A stretch of DNA of 64,000 bases from Aestuariivirga sp. (GCF_020252405.1 NZ_JADCDA010000001.1:1-64000), one strand, 5' to 3'. Counted from the first letter of the stretch, positions 36,537 through 46,264 are shown. The notes: a model not told the origin generated them from the letters alone. Translations and numbers: made by a program.

Positions 36537-36697
36537 TGTAGTGGAGCTTTGGCGGGCCCGCAAGGGGGCACCCTGCCCGCGGCAACAATGCAGACGCCCG
36601 CCCCCTTATCCTGAACCATTCCGGACGCCGCAAGGCCACGCGACCGCAGCCTGGATCGGCGACCGTATCGCGAGCCGGTATGCGGCCTCCGGCTGTT

Positions 36698-37894
36698 TCA
36701 GTCGCAATAGCCTTGCGCAGCATAGCTCGGCCCGCCCGGTCCCGGCGCACTGCACAGCGATTGCAGCAGCGCGCCGATGTTGCCCCCGCCATAGCCGCCA
36801 TAGTTGTTGCTGGGAAACTCTTTGTTCTGGGCGAACTGCGAGGAGTAATTGTCCTTGATCGCGTTGGGATCCGCCGATCCCCAGGAGGTGACGCCGATCA
36901 CAACGTTCAGGGCGGAGGCGGTGCCCGGCACCGCACCCCCGAGAAGGTTGGCGGCCCTATAGCCGAAATTCACCACCCACGGACCGCCGCTGGAGCCGCC
37001 GGTGAAGTTGTTGCCCTGCCACATCTGCAGCGCGCCGCGAACCGTGGTGAGGAATGTGGGGCCATCCGCCCGCTGCATGATGAGGCCCCCGTCCATGAGG
37101 CCCGGGTAGCCCAGCGTGGTGACGGCGGCGGTCCACAGGCTCTTCGTTTTGGCCGAGCGCGTGAAGGAATAATTGTTCCAGCCATAAGTCATCCAGCCCA
37201 CCACATCGCCGATGAAAAGATCGCCACTCTTGCTGACGATGAACACTGCAAGGTCATTGTTGCGGGCAGCCCCCACGCCGGTGTCACGCCCGTTGAGCCA
37301 TGTCGCGGGAACGGCGACGCGCTCGGTGGTCCAGGCGCCGAAGGGTTGCTGCTGCGCCAGCGTCGATCCGGCGGGGCCATAGAAGCCGGGGCGGAAGGTC
37401 CAGCCGGAGAACAGCGCATTGGAGCCGAAGTCGGCGGCGCAATGCGCCGCCGTCACCATCACGCTGCGCTTGATCAGGCTGGCCGAGCAATGAGCCTGGC
37501 CGCCATCATACTGAAACACCAGCCGCCCGATGGTGCGATAGGGATAGGTGGTGCTCAGCCGGTTATCCGCGGTGGCGCTGCTCGCCGGTGGCCCGTCCTG
37601 CACCCGCACCGAGGTATAGGGAATACCGAAGCTGCCGAAGGCCCGGGCGCTGGCCTGAGCCTTTCCGCCGCGCGACCAGCCGCTCTGCCGCGGGTCGGCG
37701 GCGGTGACGGGCGTCACCGCCGCGTCCGCCGGGCTGGCCAGCCGGTTGCGCATCGGCGATGCGGCGGCAGGCAGGGGCGGGTGGCTCGGCGTCTGCCGCA
37801 CCACCACGTTGCCATCGGCCAGGGCCTCCGCCGCAGGCAGCAGGGCAGCCAGCCCCATGATCATTGCAAGTCCGGTCACGCCACGTGGTGTCAT
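36698..37894 (-). CDS. Secreted trypsin-like serine protease
   Basis: A 398-residue S1/V8-type peptidase, exported. ATG 37894 follows GGGAAGG and begins a signal peptide (MTPRGVTGLAMIMGLAALLP, then AAEALADG). A pro-region of about 100 residues precedes the catalytic domain. The triad is visible: His in VTAAHC, Asp in NNDLAVFIV, Ser in GGSSGGPWVVNFG. The C-terminus is Gly/Tyr/Asn-rich (NNYGGYGGGNIG) with several Cys that may form disulphides. A longer frame to 38014 would add residues before the signal peptide. It stands alone; target proteins are unknown. Confidence 0.88.
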   Translation of the reverse strand: MTPRGVTGLAMIMGLAALLPAAEALADGNVVVRQTPSHPPLPAAASPMRNRLASPADAAVTPVTAADPRQSGWSRGGKAQASARAFGSFGIPYTSVRVQDGPPASSATADNRLSTTYPYRTIGRLVFQYDGGQAHCSASLIKRSVMVTAAHCAADFGSNALFSGWTFRPGFYGPAGSTLAQQQPFGAWTTERVAVPATWLNGRDTGVGAARNNDLAVFIVSKSGDLFIGDVVGWMTYGWNNYSFTRSAKTKSLWTAAVTTLGYPGLMDGGLIMQRADGPTFLTTVRGALQMWQGNNFTGGSSGGPWVVNFGYRAANLLGGAVPGTASALNVVIGVTSWGSADPNAIKDNYSSQFAQNKEFPSNNYGGYGGGNIGALLQSLCSAPGPGGPSYAAQGYCD

Positions 37895-38097
37895 CTTCGC
37901 CTTCCCTTGGGATATGGAGGATGGAGCGCACAGCACACTGCATCCAGGGTGAAAACACCCGGCGTTATATGCATAAAATGGGACCTGAAACAACCCCCAA
38001 TCCGACAATTGCATGGCCGCGATGTGGGCGCTGTCCGTGCAATTGAAATCCGTTCCGCTCCGGCGGCTGCGCCCGTGTCATCTCCGGCCGACGGGGA

Positions 38098-39216
38098 TCA
38101 GCGCCGCTCCGGATCGAAGGCCTTGAAGTGCTTCGACAGTTTCAGGCCCTGGCGCTGGTAGTTGGAGCCGATGCCCTGGCCATAGACGCGTTCGGGCGCC
38201 TGCGTCAGCGGCTCATAGACCAGCCGCCCGATGATCTGCCCGTCCTCGAGGATGAACGGCACCTCGTGGCTTCTCACTTCAAGAACCGCGCGCGCCCCTT
38301 CTCCGTGGCCTGACGAATGGCCGAAGCCGGGGTCGAAGAAGCCGGCGTAATGCACGCGGAACTCGCCCACCAGCGGGTTGAACGGCGTCATCTCCGCGGC
38401 ATAGGCGGGCGGCACGCGCACCGCCTCCTTCGACGCGAGGATATAGAACTGGTCAGGGTCGAGCACGAGAGACCCGCGCGGCCAGATCGGCTCCCAGTAA
38501 TCCAGCACCTCGAGCGCGGCCTTGCGGTCGATGTCGATGAGGCCCGCATGGCGCTTGGCGCGGAAGCCCACAGGTCCGTCCGCCCCCAGCGTCGAGAGAT
38601 CGACGGAGAGGGCAAGCCCGTTGTCGATGTTCGCCTCGCCGGACGAGATCAGCCCCTCGCGCGCATGGAGATCGCGGATCAGCGCGTCGGTGGCGAGCGA
38701 TGCGCCCCGGCGGAAGCGGATTTGCGACAGGCGTGAGCCCTCGCGCACCAGAATGGGGAAGGTGCGGGGCGAAATCTCGGCAAACAGCGGGCCTTCATAG
38801 CCCTCCGGCGCCTTGTCGAACTCCCGCGCATAATCCGTGATGACGCGCGTGAAAATGTCGAGGCGGCCGGTGGAGCTCTTGGGATTCGCCGCGGCGGCAA
38901 CACCGCCCGGCAGCTTGAGGCTCTCCTGCAGCGGCACGATATAGACGCAGCCCGTCTCCAGCACGGCCCCATCGGCCAGCGGCACGCGGTGCAGCGCCAG
39001 TTCCCTCACCCGCTGGTCCACGGTTGCGCGCGGGCCGGGCAGAAACGATGCGCGCACGCGGTAGGCCCACGGCCCCAGTCTCAGGTCCAGGCTGGCGGGC
39101 TGGATCTGGTCCGCATCAGGCGGCCGGGCAAGTCTGATCTGGCCGTCCTCGCAATAGCGGGCAATGGCTCGGGCGGGCAGGATGCCGCAGGCTTCGGAAC
39201 GGGTTGCCATCTCCAT
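38098..39216 (-). CDS. dcd: dCTP deaminase, two-domain alphaproteobacterial form
   Basis: 2'-deoxycytidine 5'-triphosphate deaminase family protein of 372 residues, supplying dUTP for dTMP synthesis. The first dUTPase-like domain has IQPASLDLRLGPWAYRVRAS and AAANPKSSTGRLDIFTRVI. The second begins near GFRAKRHAGLIDIDRKAALE and has ASKEAVRVPPAYAAEMTPFN and HYAGFFDPGFG. E. coli Dcd has one such domain (about 190 residues), so this is a duplicated form, as in other alphaproteobacteria. ATG 39216 is used; ATG 39210 is equally possible. Confidence 0.88.
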   Translation of the reverse strand: MEMATRSEACGILPARAIARYCEDGQIRLARPPDADQIQPASLDLRLGPWAYRVRASFLPGPRATVDQRVRELALHRVPLADGAVLETGCVYIVPLQESLKLPGGVAAAANPKSSTGRLDIFTRVITDYAREFDKAPEGYEGPLFAEISPRTFPILVREGSRLSQIRFRRGASLATDALIRDLHAREGLISSGEANIDNGLALSVDLSTLGADGPVGFRAKRHAGLIDIDRKAALEVLDYWEPIWPRGSLVLDPDQFYILASKEAVRVPPAYAAEMTPFNPLVGEFRVHYAGFFDPGFGHSSGHGEGARAVLEVRSHEVPFILEDGQIIGRLVYEPLTQAPERVYGQGIGSNYQRQGLKLSKHFKAFDPERR

Positions 39217-39292
39217 CACATGGCGGAAGTGTTGCGGGCTTGGCAAGTGTCTTCGCTGTGGAAAACCCCGCCACATGGGTTAAACTGGCGCC

Positions 39293-39685
39293 ATGTATGA
39301 GCGCATCACCCGCGGCGTCAAAGTCATTGTCCGCCCCAAATATCTCGACGGCCAGTCGAAGCCGGAGGAGGGCCATTTCGTCTGGGCCTATTCCGTCACC
39401 ATCGAAAATCACGGGCGCGAGACGGTGACGCTGCGCACCCGCTACTGGAAGATCACCGATGCGCTGGGCCATGTGCAGGAGGTGCGCGGTGCCGGCGTGG
39501 TCGGCGAGCAGCCCACGCTGAAGCCGGGCGACAGCTACAGCTACACCTCGGGATGCCCGCTGAAGACGTCCTCCGGCTTCATGGCCGGCGCCTATCAGAT
39601 GCAGCTTCCCTCCGGCGAGTTCATCAATGTCGAAATCCCCGCCTTCTCGCTCGACAGCCCGCACGAAAAACACCCCATCAACTGA
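39293..39685 (+). CDS. apaG: ApaG family protein
   Basis: A 130-residue single-domain beta-sandwich protein (DUF525). Typical segments are [60 protein letters not shown] and FMAGAYQMQ. ApaG is linked genetically to Co2+/Mg2+ homeostasis in enterobacteria, but its biochemical role is unsettled. It is divergent from dcd and 8 bp ahead of argE. Confidence 0.93.
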   Translation: MYERITRGVKVIVRPKYLDGQSKPEEGHFVWAYSVTIENHGRETVTLRTRYWKITDALGHVQEVRGAGVVGEQPTLKPGDSYSYTSGCPLKTSSGFMAGAYQMQLPSGEFINVEIPAFSLDSPHEKHPIN

Positions 39686-39693
39686 GCGAGATC

Positions 39694-40851
39694 ATGACAG
39701 GCACCCGCTATTCGGCCGAGGAGATGCTGGCCCGCCTCATCGCCTTCGACACGACGAGCCGTGACGGCAACATCCCCCTGATCGAATTCGTCGAGAACTA
39801 TCTCGACGGCTGGCGCGTCCCGCATTTCCGCGTCGATTACGAGGCCGGCAGGAAGACCAATCTCTTCGCCACCATCGGTCCGGCCATTGCGGGCGGCATC
39901 GTGCTCTCGGGCCACACCGACGTGGTGCCGGTCGATGGCCAGCCCTGGACGTCTGACCCCTTCGAACTCACGCAACGCGATCAGCGTCTCTTCGGCCGCG
40001 GCGCCTGCGACATGAAGGGCTTCCTCGCCGTTTGCCTCGCGCAAGTTCCGAATTTCCTCGCGGCAGGTCTGAAGTCGCCGATCCATCTCGCGCTCTCCTG
40101 CGACGAGGAGGTTGGCTGCAAGGGTGTCCGCCCGCTCGTCGCCCATATGCGCGACAATCTGCCAAAGCCGCGCGCGGTGATCGTCGGCGAGCCCACCTCC
40201 ATGCAGGTGGTCAATGCCCACAAGTCGGCCGTCACCTTCTCCACCGAGGTCACCGGCCATGAGGCCCATTCCAGCCTCACCCACCATGGCGTCAACGCCA
40301 TTCTTGTGGCGGGCGAACTGCTCTCCGAGATCGGCCGCATCCGCGAGCGCCTGATCGAGGTTGGGGACCCCACCCGCCGCTTCGATCCGCCCTATTCCAC
40401 GATCCATGTCGGCGTCATCGCGGGCGGCACGGCAAAGAACATCATTCCGCGCAAATGTTCCTTCCAGTGGGAGACGCGGCTCCTGCCCACCGCGGACGCC
40501 GATTACGTGCCGCACCGCTTCGAAAGCTTCGCGCGCAAGCTGGAACCGGCGATGAAGGCCGTGGCGCCTGAAACCGGCATCGCCACGCAGGCCGTCAACA
40601 GCGTGCCCGGCCTGGCACCCGAGAAGGACAGTCCGGCGGAGACTCTCGCCCTCCATCTGGCCGGGGCGAATTCCGCCCATGCGGTCAGCTACTGCACGGA
40701 AGCCGGCCTCTTTCAGCAAATCGGCATCCCGGCCGTCATCTGCGGCCCGGGCTCCATCGAACAGGCCCACAAACCCGACGAGTGGATCGACGTGTCCGAA
40801 CTCAGGAAGTGCGAGGCCTTCATGGGAAAACTTGTGTCCCAGCTGTCCTGA
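39694..40851 (+). CDS. argE: Acetylornithine deacetylase
   Basis: M20 metallopeptidase-family enzyme of 385 residues, releasing ornithine from N-acetylornithine in arginine synthesis. Zinc ligand motifs are SGHTDVVPVDG, GRGACDMKGFLA and the catalytic CDEEVGCKG. The dimerisation domain includes the substrate-binding GHEAHSS. ATG 39694 is chosen since the fold begins there; an earlier frame would overlap apaG. argD and argF are about 13 kb away. Succinyl-diaminopimelate desuccinylase is the alternative within M20 and is less likely. Confidence 0.9.
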   Translation: MTGTRYSAEEMLARLIAFDTTSRDGNIPLIEFVENYLDGWRVPHFRVDYEAGRKTNLFATIGPAIAGGIVLSGHTDVVPVDGQPWTSDPFELTQRDQRLFGRGACDMKGFLAVCLAQVPNFLAAGLKSPIHLALSCDEEVGCKGVRPLVAHMRDNLPKPRAVIVGEPTSMQVVNAHKSAVTFSTEVTGHEAHSSLTHHGVNAILVAGELLSEIGRIRERLIEVGDPTRRFDPPYSTIHVGVIAGGTAKNIIPRKCSFQWETRLLPTADADYVPHRFESFARKLEPAMKAVAPETGIATQAVNSVPGLAPEKDSPAETLALHLAGANSAHAVSYCTEAGLFQQIGIPAVICGPGSIEQAHKPDEWIDVSELRKCEAFMGKLVSQLS

Positions 40852-40906
40852 CACCCTGCCGAGAACCCATCCGATCAGCCATGCGAGAAACATCGTCATG
40901 GCGGGA

Positions 40907-40935
40907 GATATAGCACGCTTAGGAATTAAAGTCAA
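40907..40935 (-). promoter_or_regulatory. Second copy of the minus-strand promoter with dyad
   Basis: On the minus strand, TTGACT (40935-40930), 17 bp, TATATC (40912-40907), then CTCCC as in the copy at 6195-6223. TAGGAA (40920-40925) and TTCCTT (40944-40949) flank the -35 region. The transcript would run antisense into the argE 3' end. A frame starting MTMFLAWLIGWVLGRVSGQ begins about 10 bp downstream but soon becomes argE antisense. Confidence 0.5.
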
Positions 40936-40990
40936 GGAAAAATTTCCTTAAACTTTCATTCCTCCGAGTGAACCCCCGCCTCTCCCGGCT

Positions 40991-41017
40991 CGTCACCCCG
41001 GCGAAAGCCGGGGCCCA
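40991..41017. repeat. Short intergenic stem-loop repeat R3
   Basis: CCCCGGC, GAAA loop, GCCGGGG. Related to 46281-46310. Sits 32 bp beyond the stop of the CocE-like gene (minus) and could end its transcript, although no T run follows. Confidence 0.5.
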
Positions 41018-41048
41018 GCTTTCGCAGGGATTACGGTTCAAGAGGGGC

Positions 41049-43067
41049 TCACTGCAGCAGCCGCGGGATTTCCTCGCTGAACTCCTTCTCGAACACCTTG
41101 GCGTCGCCCTCATAGGCCTCGATTTTGCCCCACACGATCCAGTGCCGCTCGGTGGCCGTCAGCCGACCGAAGGTTTCGGTGCGGATCGACCAGTCGCCGC
41201 GCCGCCGCGTCTCCGTCCAATGCGTTTCCATCCGTGCAGAGAGCGGGTCGTCCGGCATGATCGAATAGCTCTCGCGGCCAACCCCGCCGATCACCAGGCC
41301 ATGCGGGTGCAGCTCCTGTTCGCCGAAGTCGTCCACGATCTCGATCCGGAGTTCGCCGGTCCCGGGGTCCGTCACCGTCTCGCGCTTGTGCGAGGCGGGC
41401 GCGATCTCGGTCTGGTCCGCCGGCGGCGCGGCCTCCGGTTCCTGCCAGCTCACCGCCTGCTCGCCCGCCACGTCCTTCCTCAGCGGCAAATGCAGCTGCG
41501 ATTTCCCCGCATAGACGGTGAGGGTGACGGGCTCGGGTGCGGGCCACATCATGGGGAAATAGCAGGTCGAGATCGCGACGCGCAGCTTGTGGCCCCTGGG
41601 CACGCGCATGGCGATGTCGTCCAGCTTGATCTTCATGCGGTAGTGCTTGCCGGGCTCGAGCGGCATGGGGTTCTCGCGGCTGTCGCGCATGCACAGGTTC
41701 TGCAGGTGGTAGGTGATGCGCGACACCTCGCCCGAAGGCCACACGTTGTTCAGGCGAACGGCAATATGCGCCACCGGCCTGTCGGCGGAGAATTCGATCT
41801 CCACCGCCGGCTGGCCCACGATGTCGATGTCGGTGACGAGAGGCGGCGTGTCGAAGGTGATCGACTGCGCATCGTCGCGCCGCTGGTCGCCGGGAAATTC
41901 AGGGCCGAGCCAGATGATGCAGTATTCCCCGCCGTCCGCGCCCGTGGTCTGCTTCGAGCAGACGGTGAGCGGCGTTTCCGCGCCCGCGGTGGGCCCGATG
42001 CCGCCGGAGTTGAGCCACCATTTCTTGATCTCGATATGCCCGAAGCCCCAGAAGCTGTCGCCGATCCAGCGGCCCCCGATCTTCTCCGGAAAGGCGCCGG
42101 GTTTCCACGGCTCCATCACATAATAGCGGTAATCCGGATCGCGCGAAATGTGGGTGGCGGCGCCCTTCAGCCACTGGTCCCACCAGCGAAGACATTCCTG
42201 CAGGAAGCCGATCCGCGGTTCGGGCACGGCGAAATGCGGGTATTTGTGCGCCCAGGGTCCGATGATCGCCTTCCGTGTGGTGCGCAGGCCCTTCATCAGC
42301 CGGGGCACGGCGTTGGAATAGGCGTCGTTCCAGCCCCCCACCACCAGCGTGGGCGCCTCGATCGCGGCATAGTCCTCGCAGACGGAGCCGTGCTTCCAGT
42401 ATGCGTCGCGGTGCGGATGGGAGAGCCAGGGAATGACGAGGAAGGGCTCGTTCTCCAGCCGCTCCATCCACATCCCGCGCCAGCGCTCGCCCACGATCAT
42501 CGGGTCCGGCGGGCGGGAGGAATAGGCCAGCATGGTGGCGGCCCAGCCCAGCATCTCGTTCAGCACCGTGCCGCCCTTGTAATGGACGTCGTCCTCATAG
42601 CGGTCGTCGGTCGAACAGATGGTGACGATGGCCTTCAGGGCGGGGGGCTTCAGCGCGGCCACCTGCAGCGCGTTGAAACCGCCCCAGGAAATGCCGAACA
42701 TGCCGACCTTGCCATTGCACCAGGGCTGGTGGGAGAGCCAGCCGATCACCTCGACCGCGTCGTTCTGCTCCTGCTCGGCATATTCGTCGAGCATCAGCCC
42801 GTCCGAGTCGCCGTTGCCCCGCATGTCGACGCGGACGCAGACATAGCCGTGGCCGGCGAAATAGGGGTGCGTCAGCGCATCGCGCACATGGGTGCCGTCA
42901 CGCTTGCGGTAGGGCAGGTATTCGAGCAGCGCGGGCAAAGGCGTCTCCTCCGCACCCTCCGGCATCCACACCCGCGCGGCGAGCTTCGTGCCATCGGAGA
43001 GCGGGATCCACAGGTTCTCGATTGCCGTCACCCGGCAGGGAAGGTCGGTACGCGTCGCGATGGTCAT
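41049..43067 (-). CDS. CocE/NonD family hydrolase (X-Pro dipeptidyl-peptidase-like)
   Basis: Serine hydrolase of 672 residues. The N-terminal alpha/beta-hydrolase domain shows the oxyanion region LLEYLPYRKRDGT, CVRVDMRGNGDSDG, nucleophile elbow GMFGISWGGF, the acid in VVGGWNDAYSNAV and the His region PWAHKYPHF. The C-terminal half (about 330-672) is the jelly-roll X-Pro dipeptidyl-peptidase C-like domain. No signal peptide is seen. Substrates in this family range from cocaine ester to peptides; the one here is unknown. It starts directly at the end of the upstream alpha/beta hydrolase gene. Confidence 0.9.
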   Translation of the reverse strand: MTIATRTDLPCRVTAIENLWIPLSDGTKLAARVWMPEGAEETPLPALLEYLPYRKRDGTHVRDALTHPYFAGHGYVCVRVDMRGNGDSDGLMLDEYAEQEQNDAVEVIGWLSHQPWCNGKVGMFGISWGGFNALQVAALKPPALKAIVTICSTDDRYEDDVHYKGGTVLNEMLGWAATMLAYSSRPPDPMIVGERWRGMWMERLENEPFLVIPWLSHPHRDAYWKHGSVCEDYAAIEAPTLVVGGWNDAYSNAVPRLMKGLRTTRKAIIGPWAHKYPHFAVPEPRIGFLQECLRWWDQWLKGAATHISRDPDYRYYVMEPWKPGAFPEKIGGRWIGDSFWGFGHIEIKKWWLNSGGIGPTAGAETPLTVCSKQTTGADGGEYCIIWLGPEFPGDQRRDDAQSITFDTPPLVTDIDIVGQPAVEIEFSADRPVAHIAVRLNNVWPSGEVSRITYHLQNLCMRDSRENPMPLEPGKHYRMKIKLDDIAMRVPRGHKLRVAISTCYFPMMWPAPEPVTLTVYAGKSQLHLPLRKDVAGEQAVSWQEPEAAPPADQTEIAPASHKRETVTDPGTGELRIEIVDDFGEQELHPHGLVIGGVGRESYSIMPDDPLSARMETHWTETRRRGDWSIRTETFGRLTATERHWIVWGKIEAYEGDAKVFEKEFSEEIPRLLQ

Positions 43068-44009
43068 TCAGGTCCTCTCGGGGGGAAGGCGACCGCGATG
43101 CGCGAGGCTGGCGCAGGCGAGCGCGATGGCTTCGAAACCGGCGCGCGCCGGAGCGCTCATGCTCCGTGCACGGAGAAAAGCGTGGACGAGCAGCGGTTCC
43201 TCCCGCACATCCGCATGGACCCCAGCCGCGCGCAAGGCCGCCGCATAGTCGAAGCAGTCGTCATGCAGCGGATCGAGCGCCGCGGCTACGAGGAAGGCCG
43301 GCGCCAGCCCGCGGTAGTCGGTCTCGCGCAGGGGCTCGGCGAATTTCGATCCGCCGCCCCGGTAGGTGTCGCGGTAATACCGGACGTCGGCGGTGGAAAG
43401 CCCCGGCGCATTGGCCTGGCTGACGTAGGAGCCCTTGCTCATGTCGCCGCCGAGGCCTGGGTAGATCAGCACCTGGCCCTTGAGCCGCGGCGCCTGCTCG
43501 TCACGCGCCTTGAGGGCCAGCGCCGCGGCAAGATTGCCCCCCGCGGAGTCGCCGCCCACGATGATCTCCGCATGGGCGCGGGCCAAGGCCTTCAGCGCCG
43601 CCCAGCAGTCATCGAAGGCGGCGGGGAAGGGGTGCTCCGGGGCGAGGCGATAATCCACCGCCACCACGTCGATCCGCGCGGCGGCGCAAAGCTCGGCGCA
43701 GATGTCGTCATGGCTGTCGAGCCCGCCCACCACGAAGCCGCCGCCATGGAGGTAAAGCAGCAGCGGCGCATCGGTGGTACCATCGAGCCGGTAGTGTCGG
43801 CAGGCAACGCCGCCATAGCGCCGGTCTTCCGCCGTCACGCCCGGCGGGCGCGGCTGTCTGAAATGGGCGCAGTAACGGTCATAGAAGGCGCGTTGCTCCG
43901 CCATGGTGAAGCGCGCCGCATCGGGCGGATAGAAGCACTCGCCGGCGATCAGGAAATCGCGGATGCCGGGGTCTTCCAGCCAGGCATATTTCTGTTCGGT
44001 CGCGTCCAA
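43068..44009 (-). CDS. Alpha/beta hydrolase, HSL (hormone-sensitive lipase) family
   Basis: Carboxylesterase-like protein of 313 residues. The HSL oxyanion motif HGGGFVVGG and nucleophile elbow GDSAGGNLAAAL are clear. The acid and base fall in LDPLHDDCFDYA and EPLLVHAFLRA. The family acts on short-chain or amide/carbamate esters. The stop codon TGA directly abuts the ATG of the CocE-like gene, so the two hydrolases are co-translated and may act on one substrate. Divergent from the agmatinase gene. Confidence 0.9.
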   Translation of the reverse strand: MDATEQKYAWLEDPGIRDFLIAGECFYPPDAARFTMAEQRAFYDRYCAHFRQPRPPGVTAEDRRYGGVACRHYRLDGTTDAPLLLYLHGGGFVVGGLDSHDDICAELCAAARIDVVAVDYRLAPEHPFPAAFDDCWAALKALARAHAEIIVGGDSAGGNLAAALALKARDEQAPRLKGQVLIYPGLGGDMSKGSYVSQANAPGLSTADVRYYRDTYRGGGSKFAEPLRETDYRGLAPAFLVAAALDPLHDDCFDYAAALRAAGVHADVREEPLLVHAFLRARSMSAPARAGFEAIALACASLAHRGRLPPERT

Positions 44010-44204
44010 GATGTTTCGCTGTGTGGCGCCCGGCGCGGGTGCGGGCCTCCGGCCACGTTACAAGCTCGCCCATCGAAAGCAAGATGAACGGGCGCGGGAT
44101 GGGTGACGGGCTCCGTTGGAGCGCGGGGAAGCCCTGCAGGCCAGGCGGATTTCCTTCCGCCCCGGGCCGCCCTATCATGGCTTACCCAGGAAAGGGGAGC
44201 AACA

Positions 44205-45152
44205 ATGCCTGACTTCAACCAGCCGCTCGGCGGCAATGACATGCCGCGCTTTGCCGGACCCGCCACCATGATGCGGCTGCCCACGCAGGCGACCGCCAGT
44301 GGCCTCGACGTGTGCTTCATCGGCGTGCCGATCGACATCGGGTCTTCGAACCGCTCCGGCACGCGCCACGGACCCCGGCAGATCAGGGCCGAGTCCTGCA
44401 TGATCCGCCCCTACAACATGGCGACCAGGGCCAAACCCTTCGAGTCCTTCCAGGTGGCGGACATCGGCGATGTGGCGATCAACACCTTCGACCTCAAGAA
44501 AACGGTGGGGATCATCGAAAAGGCCTATGACGCGATCCTTGGCGAGAACTGCAAGCCGCTGACCCTGGGTGGCGATCACACGCTGACGCTTCCCATCCTG
44601 CGCGCCATGAAGAGGAAGCACGGGCCGGTGGCGCTGATCCATGTCGATGCCCATGCCGACGTCAATGACGAGATGTTCGGCGAGAAGATCGCCCACGGCA
44701 CGCCCTTCCGCCGCGCCGTGGAGGAAAACCTTCTGGCCTGCGACAAGTCTTTTCAGATCGGCCTGCGCGGCTCGGGCTATTCGCCGGACGATTTCGACTG
44801 GACCAGGAACCGGGGCTTCACCGTGGTGACCGCGGAAGAGTGCTGGTACAAATCATTGGCGCCGCTGATGCAGCAGGTGCGCGCCAGGATCGGCAACCAC
44901 CCGGTCTATCTCACTTATGACATTGACAGCCTGGACCCGGCCTTCGCGCCCGGCACCGGCACGGTGGAGGTGGGCGGCCTTTCGACCTGGCAGGCGCTTG
45001 AGATCATCCGCGGCTGCCGCGGCCTCAATCTGGTGGGCGGCGACCTCGTGGAAGTTTCCCCGCCGCTCGATCCCGCCGGCAACACGGCGCTGATCGGCGC
45101 GAACTTCCTTTACGAAATGCTCTGCGTGTTGCCCGGCTGCCAGTACGGCTGA
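44205..45152 (+). CDS. speB: Agmatinase/arginase (ureohydrolase) family enzyme
   Basis: Mn-dependent ureohydrolase of 315 residues. Metal ligands are visible in GGDHTLTLP, HVDAHADVND and YDIDSLDPAFAPGTGTVE. FIGVPIDIGSSNRSGTRHGP is the usual N-terminal loop. ATG 44205 is preceded by GGGGAG; an in-frame upstream start at 44103 lacks this. Agmatinase is the default call. Guanidinobutyrase or guanidinopropionase, which share the same motifs, cannot be excluded. Confidence 0.88.
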   Translation: MPDFNQPLGGNDMPRFAGPATMMRLPTQATASGLDVCFIGVPIDIGSSNRSGTRHGPRQIRAESCMIRPYNMATRAKPFESFQVADIGDVAINTFDLKKTVGIIEKAYDAILGENCKPLTLGGDHTLTLPILRAMKRKHGPVALIHVDAHADVNDEMFGEKIAHGTPFRRAVEENLLACDKSFQIGLRGSGYSPDDFDWTRNRGFTVVTAEECWYKSLAPLMQQVRARIGNHPVYLTYDIDSLDPAFAPGTGTVEVGGLSTWQALEIIRGCRGLNLVGGDLVEVSPPLDPAGNTALIGANFLYEMLCVLPGCQYG

Positions 45153-45244
45153 AATGCCGGTCGCCCGGCAATCGATCCGTCATACCGGGCTGCAATGCTG
45201 CGCCCATGCATCTGTTTCCTCCGTTCATCCGTATATGAAGCGCA

Positions 45245-46264
45245 ATGCCAAACACCGTGCCGCAGCCTGCCGACCTCGTCCACGCCATGCCGGACCCGGC
45301 CCTGGTGGTGGATGCGCAGGGCGTGGTGAGGCTGGCCAACGAGCAGGCGGTGGAACTGCTTGAGGCCGATCCCGCGGGCCGCCACCTCTCCGCCACGTTG
45401 CGCGCGCCCGACGTGCTGGAGGCCGTCGCCGAGACAACCTCGGGTGCGGGCAGCGCCAGCGTCGATTATGAAATCCGCGTGCCGGTGCCGCGCGCGTTCC
45501 GCGCCCATATTTCCTGCCTGGGCGCGGGCAAGGGCGCGCTCATCACGCTGCGCGACCTGACGCGCGAACAGCAGATCGAGCGCATGCGCGCCGATTTCGT
45601 CGCCAATGCCAGCCATGAGCTGAGAACACCGCTGACTGCACTGTCGGGCTTTCTCGAAACCATCCAGGGTCCCGCCAGGACGGACCCCAGGGCGCAGGAC
45701 AAGTTTCTGGGCCTGATGAAGAGCCAGTCGGAGCGCATGCGCCGCCTGATCGACGATCTCCTGTCGCTGTCGCGCATCGAGATGAACGAGCATGTGCGGC
45801 CCTCGGGCGAGGTGGACCTCAACCGGGTGGCAGCCCATGTTCGCGATGTGTTCTCCGGCATGGCAAGGGAGCTCGAGTGCGAGCTGAAGCTGGCAAGCGA
45901 TGGTCCGGCGGTGGTGACAGGCTCGCGCGACGAACTCGTGCAGGTGCTGCAGAACCTCGCCGAGAATGCCCTGAAATATGGAAGCACCGGCAAGCTGGTT
46001 GAGATCATTGTGCGCAGTGATGCCGGGTGGGCCGATGTCAGCGTGCGCGATTATGGCCCGGGAATTGCCGAGCAGCATATCCCGCGCCTCACCGAACGCT
46101 TCTATCGCGTCAACGCCCAGGACAGCCGCTCGCGCGGCGGCACCGGGCTCGGCCTCGCCATCGTCAAGCATATCGTCAACCGCCACCGCGGCCGGCTGGT
46201 CATCGCCTCCGAACTGGGCAAGGGCAGCACCTTCACGATGCGGCTGCCGGTGAAAGCCGGCTGA
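45245..46264 (+). CDS. phoR: Phosphate-regulon sensor kinase PhoR, no membrane segment
   Basis: Histidine kinase of 339 residues that should phosphorylate PhoB. A PAS-like domain covers about 10-105. The HisKA box NASHELRTPLTALSGFLETI carries H124, and the HATPase domain shows NLAENALKYG, DYGPGIAEQHIPRLTERFYR and RGGTGLGLAIVKHIV. Most PhoR proteins have an N-terminal membrane anchor. Here none is present, and an in-frame TGA a few codons upstream of the ATG excludes a longer start. It is followed by pstSCAB-phoU-phoB. Confidence 0.93.
   Translation: MPNTVPQPADLVHAMPDPALVVDAQGVVRLANEQAVELLEADPAGRHLSATLRAPDVLEAVAETTSGAGSASVDYEIRVPVPRAFRAHISCLGAGKGALITLRDLTREQQIERMRADFVANASHELRTPLTALSGFLETIQGPARTDPRAQDKFLGLMKSQSERMRRLIDDLLSLSRIEMNEHVRPSGEVDLNRVAAHVRDVFSGMARELECELKLASDGPAVVTGSRDELVQVLQNLAENALKYGSTGKLVEIIVRSDAGWADVSVRDYGPGIAEQHIPRLTERFYRVNAQDSRSRGGTGLGLAIVKHIVNRHRGRLVIASELGKGSTFTMRLPVKAG

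Noticed and set aside
39595-40935. Membrane-like peptide MTMFLAWLIGWVLGRVSGQ antisense to argE
   Set aside because: The frame turns into argE antisense after about 16 codons without a stop, so a real protein is unlikely; only the promoter is reported.
40968-44087. Plus-strand open frame of about 1,040 codons over the two hydrolase genes
   Set aside because: Shadow of the minus-strand CocE-like and HSL-like genes, which carry clear catalytic motifs and a correct junction.
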